From: an uncultured Luminiphilus sp.
GTDB taxonomy: Bacteria; Pseudomonadota; Gammaproteobacteria; Pseudomonadales; Halieaceae
Length of the DNA stretch: 64,000 nucleotides
NCBI GenBank assembly: GCA_905182485.1
Contig: CAJJBO010000021.1
Location: 1-64,000, forward strand
Direction: 5' to 3'
Shown piece after piece: positions 46,598-55,103 of this stretch. The notes beneath the pieces are model-generated. The model was given only the letters and a program-made list of their open reading frames with translations. It was not told where the DNA came from and did not search any database. Both the position numbers and the translations under genes were made by a program. How positions within the stretch are numbered: the stretch's first letter is position 1; every line of letters begins with the position of its first letter.

Positions 46598-47542
46598 TTA
46601 ACTGGCCACAAGCCGCGCTATCAAATCGCCCAGCTGTCGAAATTCGATTCGCCGCGATGTCTTTTTCCGCCACATAAGGCCGATCTGCCGCGTAATCGTC
46701 CGCTGATCAAAATGCCTAACACACAGCGCCGTGTTGGTAGTTATGCCCGCCTTCACCGCCATACTCGGCAGCAACGTCACGCCAATGTTATTGGCTACCA
46801 TTTGAACAATCGTCGCCAAACTGGTCGCCTGATACGGAATCGTAATTTGGGAGTCGCGCAGCTCACAAGCCTCCAGCGCATGGTCCCGGAGGCAGTGCCC
46901 CTCCTCCAATAACAACAGGGCTTCGCCGCGAAGATCCGCACTCGTTAACCGCGAGCGCGCGGCCAGTGGATGAGACTCCGGGCAGGCCAGTAAAAACTCA
47001 TCAGCAAACAGCGGCATCGTCTCAACCTGCTCCGCTGGAAAAGGCAGCGCCAGCAACAGCACGTCAAGCTCACCCGCCTGCAATGCCTCCAGCAGCGGCT
47101 GACTCAGGGCTTCTCGGATGTACAACTTGAACTCCGGATACAAATCGCGAACTTCGCCTAACAGCTCCGGCAACAAAAACGGCGCGACGGTTGGAATCAC
47201 ACCAAGCCGCATGCGGCCGTGAAAGGGCTCACCCGCGCCCGCACACAAAGACACCAGATCTTCGACGTCCAACAACAGCTCGCGCGCCCGCGTCACCACC
47301 TGCTCTCCTGTCGGCGTCAGGAATACTCTGCGATTGTTGCGCTCAATGAGGCTCACACCCAGCACTTCTTCCAGCTCCAAAATGCCGGCGCTCAGCGTAC
47401 TTTGGCTTACGTGAGACGCAGTAGCCGCCTGCCCAAAATGCTGGTGCCGCGCAACGGCCGTTAAATAGCGCAGCTGTTTGAGGGTCGGCTGCCTCATCGC
47501 ATCGCCCCAGAACACGCCAGTCAGATCCATCGCCTCGCGCAT
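46598..47542 (-). CDS. oxyR: Hydrogen peroxide sensor and activator OxyR
   Basis: LysR-family regulator. It has the N-terminal helix-turn-helix (HFGQAATASHVSQSTLSAGI) and an effector domain with the two redox cysteines in EEGHCLRDHALEACEL, spaced nine residues apart as in E. coli OxyR Cys199-Cys208. That makes it a peroxide sensor, not just a LysR homologue. The ATG at 47542 has a good GGAGAG ribosome site; an internal ATG 15 codons later would match the usual N-terminus. It is divergent from the rubrerythrin gene with a 223-bp shared promoter region. Confidence 0.92.
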   Translation of the reverse strand: MREAMDLTGVFWGDAMRQPTLKQLRYLTAVARHQHFGQAATASHVSQSTLSAGILELEEVLGVSLIERNNRRVFLTPTGEQVVTRARELLLDVEDLVSLCAGAGEPFHGRMRLGVIPTVAPFLLPELLGEVRDLYPEFKLYIREALSQPLLEALQAGELDVLLLALPFPAEQVETMPLFADEFLLACPESHPLAARSRLTSADLRGEALLLLEEGHCLRDHALEACELRDSQITIPYQATSLATIVQMVANNIGVTLLPSMAVKAGITTNTALCVRHFDQRTITRQIGLMWRKKTSRRIEFRQLGDLIARLVAS

Positions 47543-47683
47543 TTTCGTCTCTCCTCAGCTCAATGTCGCACGTCCCAGAGGGGCGTGTGGTCATCGATTC
47601 ACTCCCACTGCGGCATATGGTAATCGTTTTTATCGATCGATTTTTTTTAAAATTATCAGTAAGCCAAATATCAACACGATCAG

Positions 47684-47689
47684 TATAGT
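47684..47689 (+). promoter_or_regulatory. Candidate -10 of the rubrerythrin promoter
   Basis: TATAGT occurs about 77 bp before the rubrerythrin ATG, without a recognisable -35 at 17 bp. The upstream sequence is AT-rich (ATCGAT repeats and a T8 tract). A weak -35 is expected for activator-dependent promoters, and OxyR is the obvious candidate activator; I did not find a full OxyR ATAG-N7-CTAT array. Confidence 0.35.
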
Positions 47690-47700
47690 AAGGAGTCAGT

Positions 47701-47729
47701 GGCATCTTGGCTCGCAATGGCCAGATGCC
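47701..47729 (+). promoter_or_regulatory. Stem-loop in the rubrerythrin 5' leader
   Basis: GGCATCT(T)GGC / GCC-AGATGCC forms a 10-bp stem with one bulged T and an 8-nt loop. It lies about 12 bp downstream of the candidate -10, 37 bp before the ATG. At the 5' end of the message such a stem could stabilise the transcript. Confidence 0.45.
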
Positions 47730-47765
47730 AACCCGACTGTTTTCAGCGAATCTAAGGAGTAGAAA

Positions 47766-48185
47766 ATGGAATTGAAAGGCAGTGCAACCGAGCAAAATCT
47801 CAAGGACGCGTTCGCGGGTGAATCCCAGGCTAACCGACGTTACCTGTATTTCGCCTCTAAAGCGGATGTTGAGGGATACAACGATGTCGCGGCGGTCTTC
47901 CGTTCAACTGCAGAAGGCGAGACAGGGCATGCTCACGGACATTTAGAGTATCTCGAAGAGGTGGGCGACCCAGCAACCGGGTTACCCATGGGCGATACCA
48001 AGAAGAACCTCGAAGCGCTCTATGCAGGCGAGACCCACGAGTACACAGACATGTACCCCGGTATGGCCAAATCGGCACGTGACGAGGGCTTTGACGAGAT
48101 TGCGGATTGGTTTGAGACGCTGGCCAAGGCAGAGCGGAGCCATGCTAATCGCTTTCAGAAAGCGCTGGATAACCTCGACGACTAG
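47766..48185 (+). CDS. Rubrerythrin-family protein lacking rubredoxin domain
   Basis: Ferritin-like di-iron protein, probably a peroxide reductase. 139 residues, intact. Iron-binding carboxylate/histidine motifs are [31 protein letters not shown] (ExxxH), [12 protein letters not shown] and [14 protein letters not shown] (ExxxH). The C-terminal rubredoxin CxxC pairs of classical rubrerythrin are absent, so electrons must come from another protein. The Fe-S protein encoded next is the obvious candidate. AAGGAG precedes the ATG. Confidence 0.9.
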   Translation: MELKGSATEQNLKDAFAGESQANRRYLYFASKADVEGYNDVAAVFRSTAEGETGHAHGHLEYLEEVGDPATGLPMGDTKKNLEALYAGETHEYTDMYPGMAKSARDEGFDEIADWFETLAKAERSHANRFQKALDNLDD

Positions 48186-48217
48186 TCACCTCCGAGCATT
48201 CGGATAGAGGTTAGATC

Positions 48218-48247
48218 AGGGGAGCCCGCGCGGCTCCCCTTATTTTT
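48218..48247 (+). terminator. Intrinsic terminator or attenuator after rubrerythrin
   Basis: AGGGGAGCC-CGCGC-GGCTCCCCT, a perfect 9-bp stem, is followed by TATTTTT. It lies 32 bp after the rubrerythrin stop. It either ends a monocistronic rubrerythrin message or lets a fraction through into the Fe-S protein gene, giving excess rubrerythrin. Confidence 0.88.
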
Positions 48248-48354
48248 GGGTACCCGATTGCACTACCGGGTGTTGTAATACCACCTGGCTATCCGTTAGC
48301 GCACTCCGCCAGCGGCACCTATCACCGACACTGGCACAGAGAGAGAAATACTAG

Positions 48355-49678
48355 ATGAGAGAAGGTAGCGTCGACGCCCCCACTCGACACCCGATAGCGT
48401 GGAAAAGTGAGGCGTTTTGGGATAAAGATTCTCTGAACGACGAGCTCGAGCGCGTCTTTGATGTCTGCCATGGTTGCCGCCGCTGCGTCAGTCTCTGCGA
48501 CGCCTTTCCTACTCTTTTTGATTTAATCGACGAGTCAGAGACCCTCGAAGTCGACGGCGTTGATAAGGCGGACTACGGCAAAGTGGTGGATCAGTGCTAC
48601 CTCTGTGATCTGTGTTACCTGACCAAGTGTCCTTACGTGCCCCCTCACGAGTTCAATGTAGATTTCCCCCACTTAATGCTCAGAGCCAAGGCGCAGCGCT
48701 TTAAAGACGATGGCGCCTCGGTGCGCGATAAAACCTTGACGAGCACGGACCGGTTGCTGTCATCCACGTCGATACCGCTGGTCGACATCACGGTCAACGC
48801 GCTCAACAACAGCAGTTTGTTCCGAAAAGCCTTATCCGCGACGCTGGATATTCATCATGAAGCGCCGCTCCCTAAGCTCCACAGCAAGACCCTGAGAAAG
48901 CGAGTGAAGCCGCTGCTGACAAACCTACCGGCGCAAGCCGTCGGGGAAACAACCGGGAAGGTCGCGCTTTATGCCACGTGCTACGGCAATTACAACAGCC
49001 CCGCCATCGGCGAGGATTTTGTCAAAGTGTTTCAGCACAACGACATCCACATCGATATTGTGCCCAAAGAAAAGTGCTGCGGCATGCCGAAGCTGGAACT
49101 GGGTGACCTCGAATAGCGTCAACGCGCTGAAGGAGGCGAACATTCCCGTGCTCGCCAAACTAGTGGATGAGGGCTATGACTTGACGGCCCCCATCCCCTC
49201 CTGCGTGCTGATGTACAAGCAAGAATTGCCATTGATGTACCCAGATGACCCCGACGTCCTGAAGGTACAAAAGGCATTTTTTGACCCCTTTGAGTATTTG
49301 TGGCTTCGCCACAAGGGCGATGCACTGGACACGAATTTTTCTTCGGCGCTGGGGGATGTTGCCTACCAAGTCGCTTGTCACCAACGCGTTCAAAATATCG
49401 GACTGAAGACACGAGATGTGTTGAATCTGGTGCATGACAGCGAAGTTACACCCTACGAGCGATGCTCTGGGCATGATGGGACCTACGCGGTGAAAAAAGA
49501 AACGCGCGATAAGTCTGTCAAAATTGCGCGGCCAACCGTACGAAAAATTGACGCACAGGCACCCGACCGATTTATCAGCGATTGCCCCATGGCGGGCGAG
49601 CACATTGCCAACCTGGCCGACAACGTTCAAAAGGCAGAACACCCTATGTCCCTGCTCCGCGAGGCGTATGGGCTCTAA
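48355..49678 (+). CDS. CCG-domain Fe-S oxidoreductase (GlpC/HdrD-like), one frameshift
   Basis: Cytosolic iron-sulfur protein of the heterodisulfide-reductase-related group. Two [4Fe-4S] motifs lie near the N-terminus: CHGCRRCVSLCDAFP (Cys 38, 41, 44, 48) and CYLCDLCYLTKCP (Cys 81, 84, 87, 92). Two CCG-type domains follow, the first with KEKCCGMPKLELGD and the second reading RCSGHDGTYAV, where the usual CCG is altered. A one-base shift near 49112 splits the frame. Corrected length is about 441 residues. It sits between rubrerythrin and DUF3501, so it probably passes electrons to the rubrerythrin (inference). Its electron donor is unknown. Confidence 0.85.
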
Positions 49679-49728
49679 TCCGCTACAGTGGTGACCACAC
49701 GACTGTTCGACAAGTGAGGAAATGACTC

Positions 49729-50331
49729 ATGACGCAGCTGACACGAGAGGATCTTTGGAGTCTGGAAGAGTATGCCGCACGGCGGGCTGACTTCCGCGCA
49801 GAGGTGATGGCGCACAAGAAAACGCGCCAACTCCCCTTGGGAGACCACGCGCGACTTTACTTCGAAGACGCCACGACCATTCGCTATCAGATCCAAGAAA
49901 TGCTGCGCATCGAGCGCGTCTTCGAGCCCGCTGGGATCGAAGAGGAGCTCAGCGCCTATAACCCGCTCATTCCCGACGGCCACAACTGGAAGGCCACGTT
50001 TATGATCGAAATACCCGACCCGGAGCAGCGGGCCGTATCCGGCTCGGGCAGATGATCGGCATTGAGGATCAAGTCTGGCTGCAGGTCGGCGAGCTGGACC
50101 GCATCGTGCCCATTGCCGATGAGGACCTCGATCGAACCACGGCCGATAAGACGTCGTCCGTCCACTTTCTGCGGTTTGAGATCAACGCCTGAGCAAATCA
50201 ACGCATTGAAAGATGGCGCGCCGCTTGTTCGCCGGTATCGATCACCCAGGCTATCCGGTTGAACATCACGAGGTGGCGCCGCAGACATTCGCGCTTCGCT
50301 GGTGGCTGACCTGGTCGTCACTGAGCACTAG
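49729..50331 (+). CDS. DUF3501-family protein (several frameshifts)
   Basis: Protein of an uncharacterised family that accompanies rubrerythrin and CCG-domain Fe-S proteins. The first part, MTQLTREDLWSLEEYAARRA, continues through GDHARLYFEDATTIRYQIQE to LIPDGHNWKATFMIEIPDPE. After a shift near 50030 the sequence continues as RLGQMIGIEDQVWLQVGELD and VHFLRFEI. After a shift near 50190 it becomes PEQINALKDGAPL, then GIDHPGYPVEHHEVAP, and it ends at the TAG at 50329-50331. About 200 residues. No catalytic motif is recognisable. It begins 50 bp after the Fe-S gene. Confidence 0.78.
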
Positions 50332-50371
50332 CCGGCCAGCCTAATCGACACGTCTCGCAGGGAGAGCATAC

Positions 50372-51194
50372 GTGACCTTAGTTGTATTTGATCTCGACGG
50401 GACATTACTCAACAAGCAGTCTGACAATTTCAGGGTATACGGCGGATACCCTGGCGATGATGCGCTCACGCGGCATACCTTATACCGTGGCGACCGGGCG
50501 GACGCTGCAAGCGGCAGCCGCCCCGCTCAAAGATCATCACTTTGTCCTGCCCATGATTTTAAAGAATGGGGCCATTATTTGGTCCCCCGAGGAGTGCCGC
50601 TACAGCCATCATCACCTCTAACACCTCAGGAGGTTTGGCATGTCTTAGCGGCCTTTACCCTCAGTGATCTTAACCCCTTTGTTTTTACACTTAACGCCAA
50701 TCAGCAACATGCCCTGTACCATGGCCCTTTAAAAAGTAGCAGCGAACAAAAATTAGCCGACCTGTTCGAAGAAGAGCGGCATCTCCCTTTAGAGCCGCTG
50801 ACTGCCATGCCCGACGACGTGAGTGTGATTAATCTTTTTTCCTTGGGTGGCGCCGAGGCGTCGACCGCGTGCGGGCCAGCATTGCCGATGAGCCTCACCT
50901 TGTGGCGTATGCGGGAACGGCAGTAGAAGAAAGAGACCTACACTGGCTAGATATCCATCACAGCCTGGCAGCAAGGGCAATGGAATCAACCATTTAAGAT
51001 CAGAACTTTCTGTAGAGCATGTCATTGCTTTTGGTGACGGCGATAACGATTTCAGCATGTTTGAGTGCGCTACGGAGTCCTACGCCACCGCAAACGCCGA
51101 CCCCCTGCTCATTCAAGTCGCAGACGAGGTCATCGGGCATCATGACGAAGATGGCGTGGCTCGCTTTCTCAGGAAACGCTTTGATCTGGCTTAG
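50372..51194 (+). CDS. HAD-superfamily phosphatase, Cof/IIB type (fragmented by frameshifts)
   Basis: Reassembly gives a Cof-type sugar-phosphate or nucleotide phosphatase. Motif I is LVVFDLDGTLL right after a GTG start, motif II is YTVATGRTLQAAAAPLKDHH, and motif IV is AFGDGDNDFSMFECA near the C-terminus. A cap domain contains ALYHGPLKSSSEQKLADLFE. Frame changes occur near 50430, 50600, 50850 and 50965. About 274 residues. GGGAGA precedes the start. Its stop overlaps the stop of the convergent EamA transporter by 4 bp. Substrate unknown. Confidence 0.78.
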
Positions 51195-52123
51195 TTGGGG
51201 TTGTCCTGAGCATGATCCGCCCCAGCATTCCGTACTTGAATGAGCCATACCCCTACCAAAATCAGTAACAGCGCAACGAGATGCTGCCAACCCCATGGCT
51301 CCGACAAAAACACGGTGCCCGCTAAAAACGCGACTGCCGGGATCATATAGTTAATGGTCGATAGAAAACCCGGGCCACGCTCACTGACGACGACGAAAAA
51401 GGCCCATGTGGCGAGTCCCGTTCCCATCACACCGAGGATGAGCAGCACACTGACAGCCTCAGCGGAAAAGGCGAATCCTGCGCCAGCGCTTTGCAGCAGG
51501 CAAGCCGGAATCGCCAGTATCAAGCCACCCACGACCAAGGTGCCTAGGGATAACGCCACCGGATCGGCGTCGGGTATGCGTTTCGCGTACACACCATTAA
51601 ACGCGTAGCTTAAAGTGGCCAAAAGGGTCGCCAGTTGACCCGGCAATTGGCCCTGCGTGCCGCTTTGAAAAAGATCCTCGCCGACCAATAAACCCACCCC
51701 CGCAAATCCCATCAAAACGCCACAGAAACGAAGCCAGGTTAGCGGCTCATGTTCTAATAACCAGTGGGCCAATAAGAGCGTCGCGATAGGCATCAACGCC
51801 ATCAAGATACCGACCTCAGCAGACGGCACCGACAACTCTGCCCAGGCAATCAGCGAAAAGGGAATAATGTTGCCGGCCACACTCAGCATGACCAGCCGGG
51901 GCCACCAAGCGACCCCCAAAGGCCATGATCCCCCTTTCCAGCGCCAGACACCCCACATGACTGCAGCCCCCATCCACAGTCGACACCAGACAATAAACGT
52001 CGGGTGCAACGAGTCCAACGCAACGGCAATCAGGGCAAAGGCAAATCCCCAGACCAGGACCAGATAGCCCAGTAGAGCCCAGTGCTTGAGCGGTGATGTC
52101 TGCATAAATAAGAACTTAGTCAT
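51191..52123 (-). CDS. EamA-family (DMT superfamily) transporter
   Basis: Inner-membrane transporter of the drug/metabolite superfamily. About 310 residues with ten hydrophobic helices arranged as two EamA repeats: the first from ALLGYLVLVWGFAFALIAVA, the second from ATLLATLSYAFNGVYAKRI. Motifs such as EVGILMALMPIATLLLAHWL and INYMIPAVAFLAGTVFLSEP are typical. Intact. Such proteins often export amino acids or metabolites; the substrate cannot be read from sequence. A start six codons inside (52105) is also possible. Confidence 0.88.
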   Translation of the reverse strand: MTKFLFMQTSPLKHWALLGYLVLVWGFAFALIAVALDSLHPTFIVWCRLWMGAAVMWGVWRWKGGSWPLGVAWWPRLVMLSVAGNIIPFSLIAWAELSVPSAEVGILMALMPIATLLLAHWLLEHEPLTWLRFCGVLMGFAGVGLLVGEDLFQSGTQGQLPGQLATLLATLSYAFNGVYAKRIPDADPVALSLGTLVVGGLILAIPACLLQSAGAGFAFSAEAVSVLLILGVMGTGLATWAFFVVVSERGPGFLSTINYMIPAVAFLAGTVFLSEPWGWQHLVALLLILVGVWLIQVRNAGADHAQDNPN

Positions 52124-52210
52124 TAATGGAGGCGCACAAAAAGTGCCACATCAATATAACCGAAGTTTTGCTAAGCTCTCCAGAATTATCACTGCGTAAG
52201 AGCTCGCACT

Positions 52211-53077
52211 ATGGTTCGCCCAGCACCCAGCCCAGTAGACGACCCAGATGCCTACGTTGAATACGTCTCTCAATTCAGCATGCCGATCAAACCGCAGGTA
52301 GCGGCGGCGGCGGCACTGGCGAGAGCGTGGTTCAAGCCACGATTTGTTGGCCTTGAGAATCTCCCGACAGGCCCTGCGCTCTTTATCGGCAATCACGCCT
52401 TCATGGCGCTGGATGCGTTCGTTTTTCACACCTTCTTGTACTATGACCATGGTCGCTACGTAAAAGGGATCGGCGATAAGAGTCTCTTCGCTAACCCACA
52501 CTACGCGTCACTCGCTCATGCATTGGGTGGCGTCTCTGGTCAAGCGCCCATCGTGCAGAGACTGATGTCCCAAGGGAAAGATCTGTTGCTCTACCCGGGG
52601 GGCGCTTACGAGTCTGTCAAACCGCCTGAAGCCCTCTATCAGCTGCAATGGAAAGAGCGCTACGGCTTTGTCAGGCTTGCCGCCGAAGCAGGCTATACCG
52701 TGGTACCCATCGCCTCTGTCGGTCCAGATGAGTACTACAACCATGCCCTGTCTGCCGCCGAGGTCTATCAGTCTGCACCCGTGCAAGCGCTGATGAGGGC
52801 CGGGGTGCTGCCATCGGATTTACGAGAAGATCTGGTGCCCCCCCTACCCGCAGGCATGCTCGGGGGCCCACTCCCCAAGCCTAAGACGAGTTACTTCGCG
52901 ATCGGGAAACCGATTTCTCTGAGTCAGCACAAGGGCAAAACACTGACGATGAGGCAGCTGAGTACGCTCCGTCGTCAGTTTGCCAAAGCCATCGATCGTG
53001 AAATTCGCGATCTGCTGGTGCTGCGCGAACAAGAAAGACACAAAGACGGGTGGCTTCGCCGACTCCTGTCAGCCTAA
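52211..53077 (+). CDS. Lysophospholipid acyltransferase-like protein
   Basis: PlsC/LPLAT-superfamily acyltransferase, 288 residues, intact. The putative catalytic motif is FIGNHAFMALDAF (NHx5D, one residue longer than the common Hx4D). The substrate-binding block is LLLYPGGAYESVKP, in the place of the usual EG or GG motif, followed by YTVVPIASVGPDEYYN. The pattern is closest to the MGAT/DGAT-like branch, which acylates hydrophobic alcohols or lysolipids. No membrane anchor is obvious. It lies 8 bp upstream of the next gene, an alpha/beta hydrolase. Confidence 0.8.
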   Translation: MVRPAPSPVDDPDAYVEYVSQFSMPIKPQVAAAAALARAWFKPRFVGLENLPTGPALFIGNHAFMALDAFVFHTFLYYDHGRYVKGIGDKSLFANPHYASLAHALGGVSGQAPIVQRLMSQGKDLLLYPGGAYESVKPPEALYQLQWKERYGFVRLAAEAGYTVVPIASVGPDEYYNHALSAAEVYQSAPVQALMRAGVLPSDLREDLVPPLPAGMLGGPLPKPKTSYFAIGKPISLSQHKGKTLTMRQLSTLRRQFAKAIDREIRDLLVLREQERHKDGWLRRLLSA

Positions 53078-53084
53078 ACCCCAC

Positions 53085-54094
53085 ATGAAGAAATCCCGCA
53101 GCACGCTAAAACGCTTCATTCTTTGGTCCCTAGCAATACTGTTCAGCCTATGGGCGCTGGTGTCCGTCACCGTCGCGCCGGCTTTCTTCGTGGCCGTCAA
53201 CTCTTACGCGGTCGATCAAGACCCAGGCAGCCGCGGCCTTGATTTTGACGACATTGAGATCGAGAGCGACGGCGTCACCTTGGCGGGCTGGTGGATACCG
53301 GCCAGAGAAGCCCGTAGCCGAATTGATATTTGTCCATGGTGCCGGCTCCAATCGCATCTCCGCGTATGTTGGCTCTCTGGACTTCTACGCCACGTTAAAC
53401 GAGCTCGGCATTTCAGTCATCGCCATGGATCTGCGGAACCACGGTAACTCGCCCGTTACCGATGCGCGGTTGCATATGGGGGCCACCGAGTGGGCTGACG
53501 TGCTCGCAGCAGCACAGTGGCTTGATAGCACGCAGCCCACCGCACTCCCCCGATTCGTACTCGGCGCCTCCATGGGCGGCAGCGCGGTGATTCGCGCCCT
53601 GCGAGCAGGGCTTACACGTGACCGGCACCATCCTCTTGCTAGATCCCCAATTAGGCATGCTCGATAGCTTGATACACGGCGCAAAGGTCGCCACCGGGCT
53701 GCCGGCGCCGCTGTTCGTCCTCGCCGCCCAGGCCGCCATCTGGCAGTACGACCTTCCCGCCGGGTCCTCACAGCCCGCTGACTGCAAGCCGTCAGCCCTA
53801 CAGCAACCTATCCTCCTGCTGCAGGATTGGGACGATCCCGTCACGCGCTCCCACTATGCTCAGTCCCTGGCGGAACGAGAACCCACACGTGCAGCTGAAA
53901 AGGGTGCCTCACATCTGCCCCTGAGCGATCCGTGTACTCGCGGCAGAGGGAACTGGGGCTCTCACGCCGCATCCCACCCCTGCCATCCCGCCTGGACACG
54001 GCAACAAATCGCTACTTTTATTAACGAACGTATTAACGACCGTATTACCGACCGTATTGCTGATACGAGCCCCCTCACAATAGCGTTCATCTAG
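53085..54094 (+). CDS. Membrane-anchored alpha/beta hydrolase (several frameshifts)
   Basis: Begins MKKSRSTLKRFILWSLAILF, an N-terminal membrane anchor or uncleaved signal. Then IESDGVTLAGWWIPA, the oxyanion region LIFVHGAGSNRISAYVGSLD, ISVIAMDLRNHGNSP and the nucleophile elbow FVLGASMGGSAVIRAL place it with the serine hydrolases related to BAAT/YqkD-like alpha/beta proteins. The aspartate region is ILLLQDWDDPVTRSHY. Frame changes occur near 53320, 53615, 53880 and about 53950. The C-terminal end includes a short repeat. About 335 residues. Substrate unknown. Confidence 0.75.
54017..54064 (+). repeat. Degenerate 12-bp tandem repeat at hydrolase 3' end
   Basis: Four consecutive 12-bp units: TTTATTAACGAA, CGTATTAACGAC, CGTATTACCGAC, CGTATTGCTGAT. 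In frame they encode an INER-INDR-ITDR-IADT run at the C-terminus of the alpha/beta hydrolase. Slippage-prone and possibly variable between strains. Confidence 0.7.
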
Positions 54095-54136
54095 TGCACG
54101 CTTGCTCGCGTATACACAGCAATCAAACAGGACTGC

Positions 54137-54687
54137 ATGACTATGAAGAAGCTGCTGACGGCAACATTACTCACCGCATTGCCACTGGTCTCCGCTGCTT
54201 GCCCGGAGTTCTTAGATCACTCTATGCGCAAGCTTGCGTCAAAAGACTCTGTCCAATTCTGCGACGCCTATGAGGGCAAAGCGCTGCTCATCGTGAATAC
54301 GGCCAGTTACTGTGGCTATACCCCTCCAGTTCGAGGGTCTGGAGCAGGTGCACCAAGACTATCGCGAGCGCGGTCTGGTCGTACTTGGTTTTTCAAGTGA
54401 CGATTTTTTTCAAGAGGACAACGACGAGGGCGACGCAGCAGAAGTCTGCTTTGAGAAGTATGACGTCACCTTCCCTGTCATGGCGACCTCGGCGGTGCGC
54501 GGCAGCGATGCCAACCCCGTCTTCAAAGGGCTTGGGCGAAGCCGCGGGCTACCCAAAGTGGAACTTTAACAAGTACCTGGTTTCATCAACCGGTGAGGTC
54601 GTTGGCCATTTCGGGAGCGGTGTCGCCCCCGACAGCGAAGCGTTAACGGTCGCCATCAAGGCGGCGCTTCCCGACCCCAGCAGCTAA
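54137..54687 (+). CDS. Exported glutathione peroxidase (two frameshifts)
   Basis: Thiol peroxidase of the GPx family with an N-terminal signal peptide (LLTATLLTALPLVSA). The peroxidatic residue is cysteine, not selenocysteine, in LLIVNTASYCGYT (Cys 59). After a shift near 54325 the frame reads LQFEGLEQVHQDYRERGLVV and LGFSSDDFFQEDNDEGDAAE. After another near 54535 it reads GYPKWNFNKYLVSSTGEVVG, which carries the WNFxK signature. About 183 residues. A periplasmic location is inferred from the signal peptide. An ATG two codons in (54143) is an equal choice. Confidence 0.87.
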
Positions 54688-54698
54688 CTTAACGACTC

Positions 54699-54990
54699 AT
54701 GAGCGGGGGGCAGTGCGCGTGCTGTCATCGTCGCGTGCCGCTGACCTTCCATCACCTCATTCCTAGAAAGGTCCACCGGCGCGCTCATTTTAAGCGTCAC
54801 GGTTCACCAAACAGATCGCTACAGGGCTGGCATCCACATTTGCCGCCTCTGTCACCGCGGCGTTCACCGGCAGTATGATGAGATGACGCTCGCCCGCGAT
54901 TACTGCACTTTGGACGCGCTGACCCAAGACGCCGTGTTATCGCGCCACTTTGAGTGGGTGGCTAAACAGCGGGAGCAGTCTAACCAGTAA
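54699..54990 (+). CDS. Small HNH-type zinc-finger nuclease-like protein (one frameshift)
   Basis: A gene too broken to appear as a long frame. From the ATG at 54699 the sequence reads CACCHRRVPLTFHHLIPRKV, with a CxxC and an HHLIPR motif. After a one-base change near 54797 the next frame gives ICRLCHRGVHRQYDEMTLAR (second CxxC and conserved HRGVH), then DYCTLDALTQDAV and RHFEWVAKQREQ before the TAA at 54990. This Cys4 plus His-His-Ile/Leu-Pro layout matches small stand-alone HNH-family proteins. About 97 residues. It begins 12 bp after the gpx stop. Role unknown. Confidence 0.7.
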
Positions 54991-55103
54991 AGTAGACACG
55001 TTGGTTGCGAAACGAAAAGGCGGGTGAGCAGCGGTAGTTTCGCGAGTCTTATTGTGGCGCAGGAGTTGCTTAAAACGTGCCTCATTAGCGGTGATCCGGG
55101 CTG

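Noticed and set aside
54137-54420. Selenocysteine in the glutathione peroxidase
   Set aside because: The active-site codon is TGT (Cys) in NTASYCGYT. The downstream interruption is a frameshift, not a UGA recoding site.
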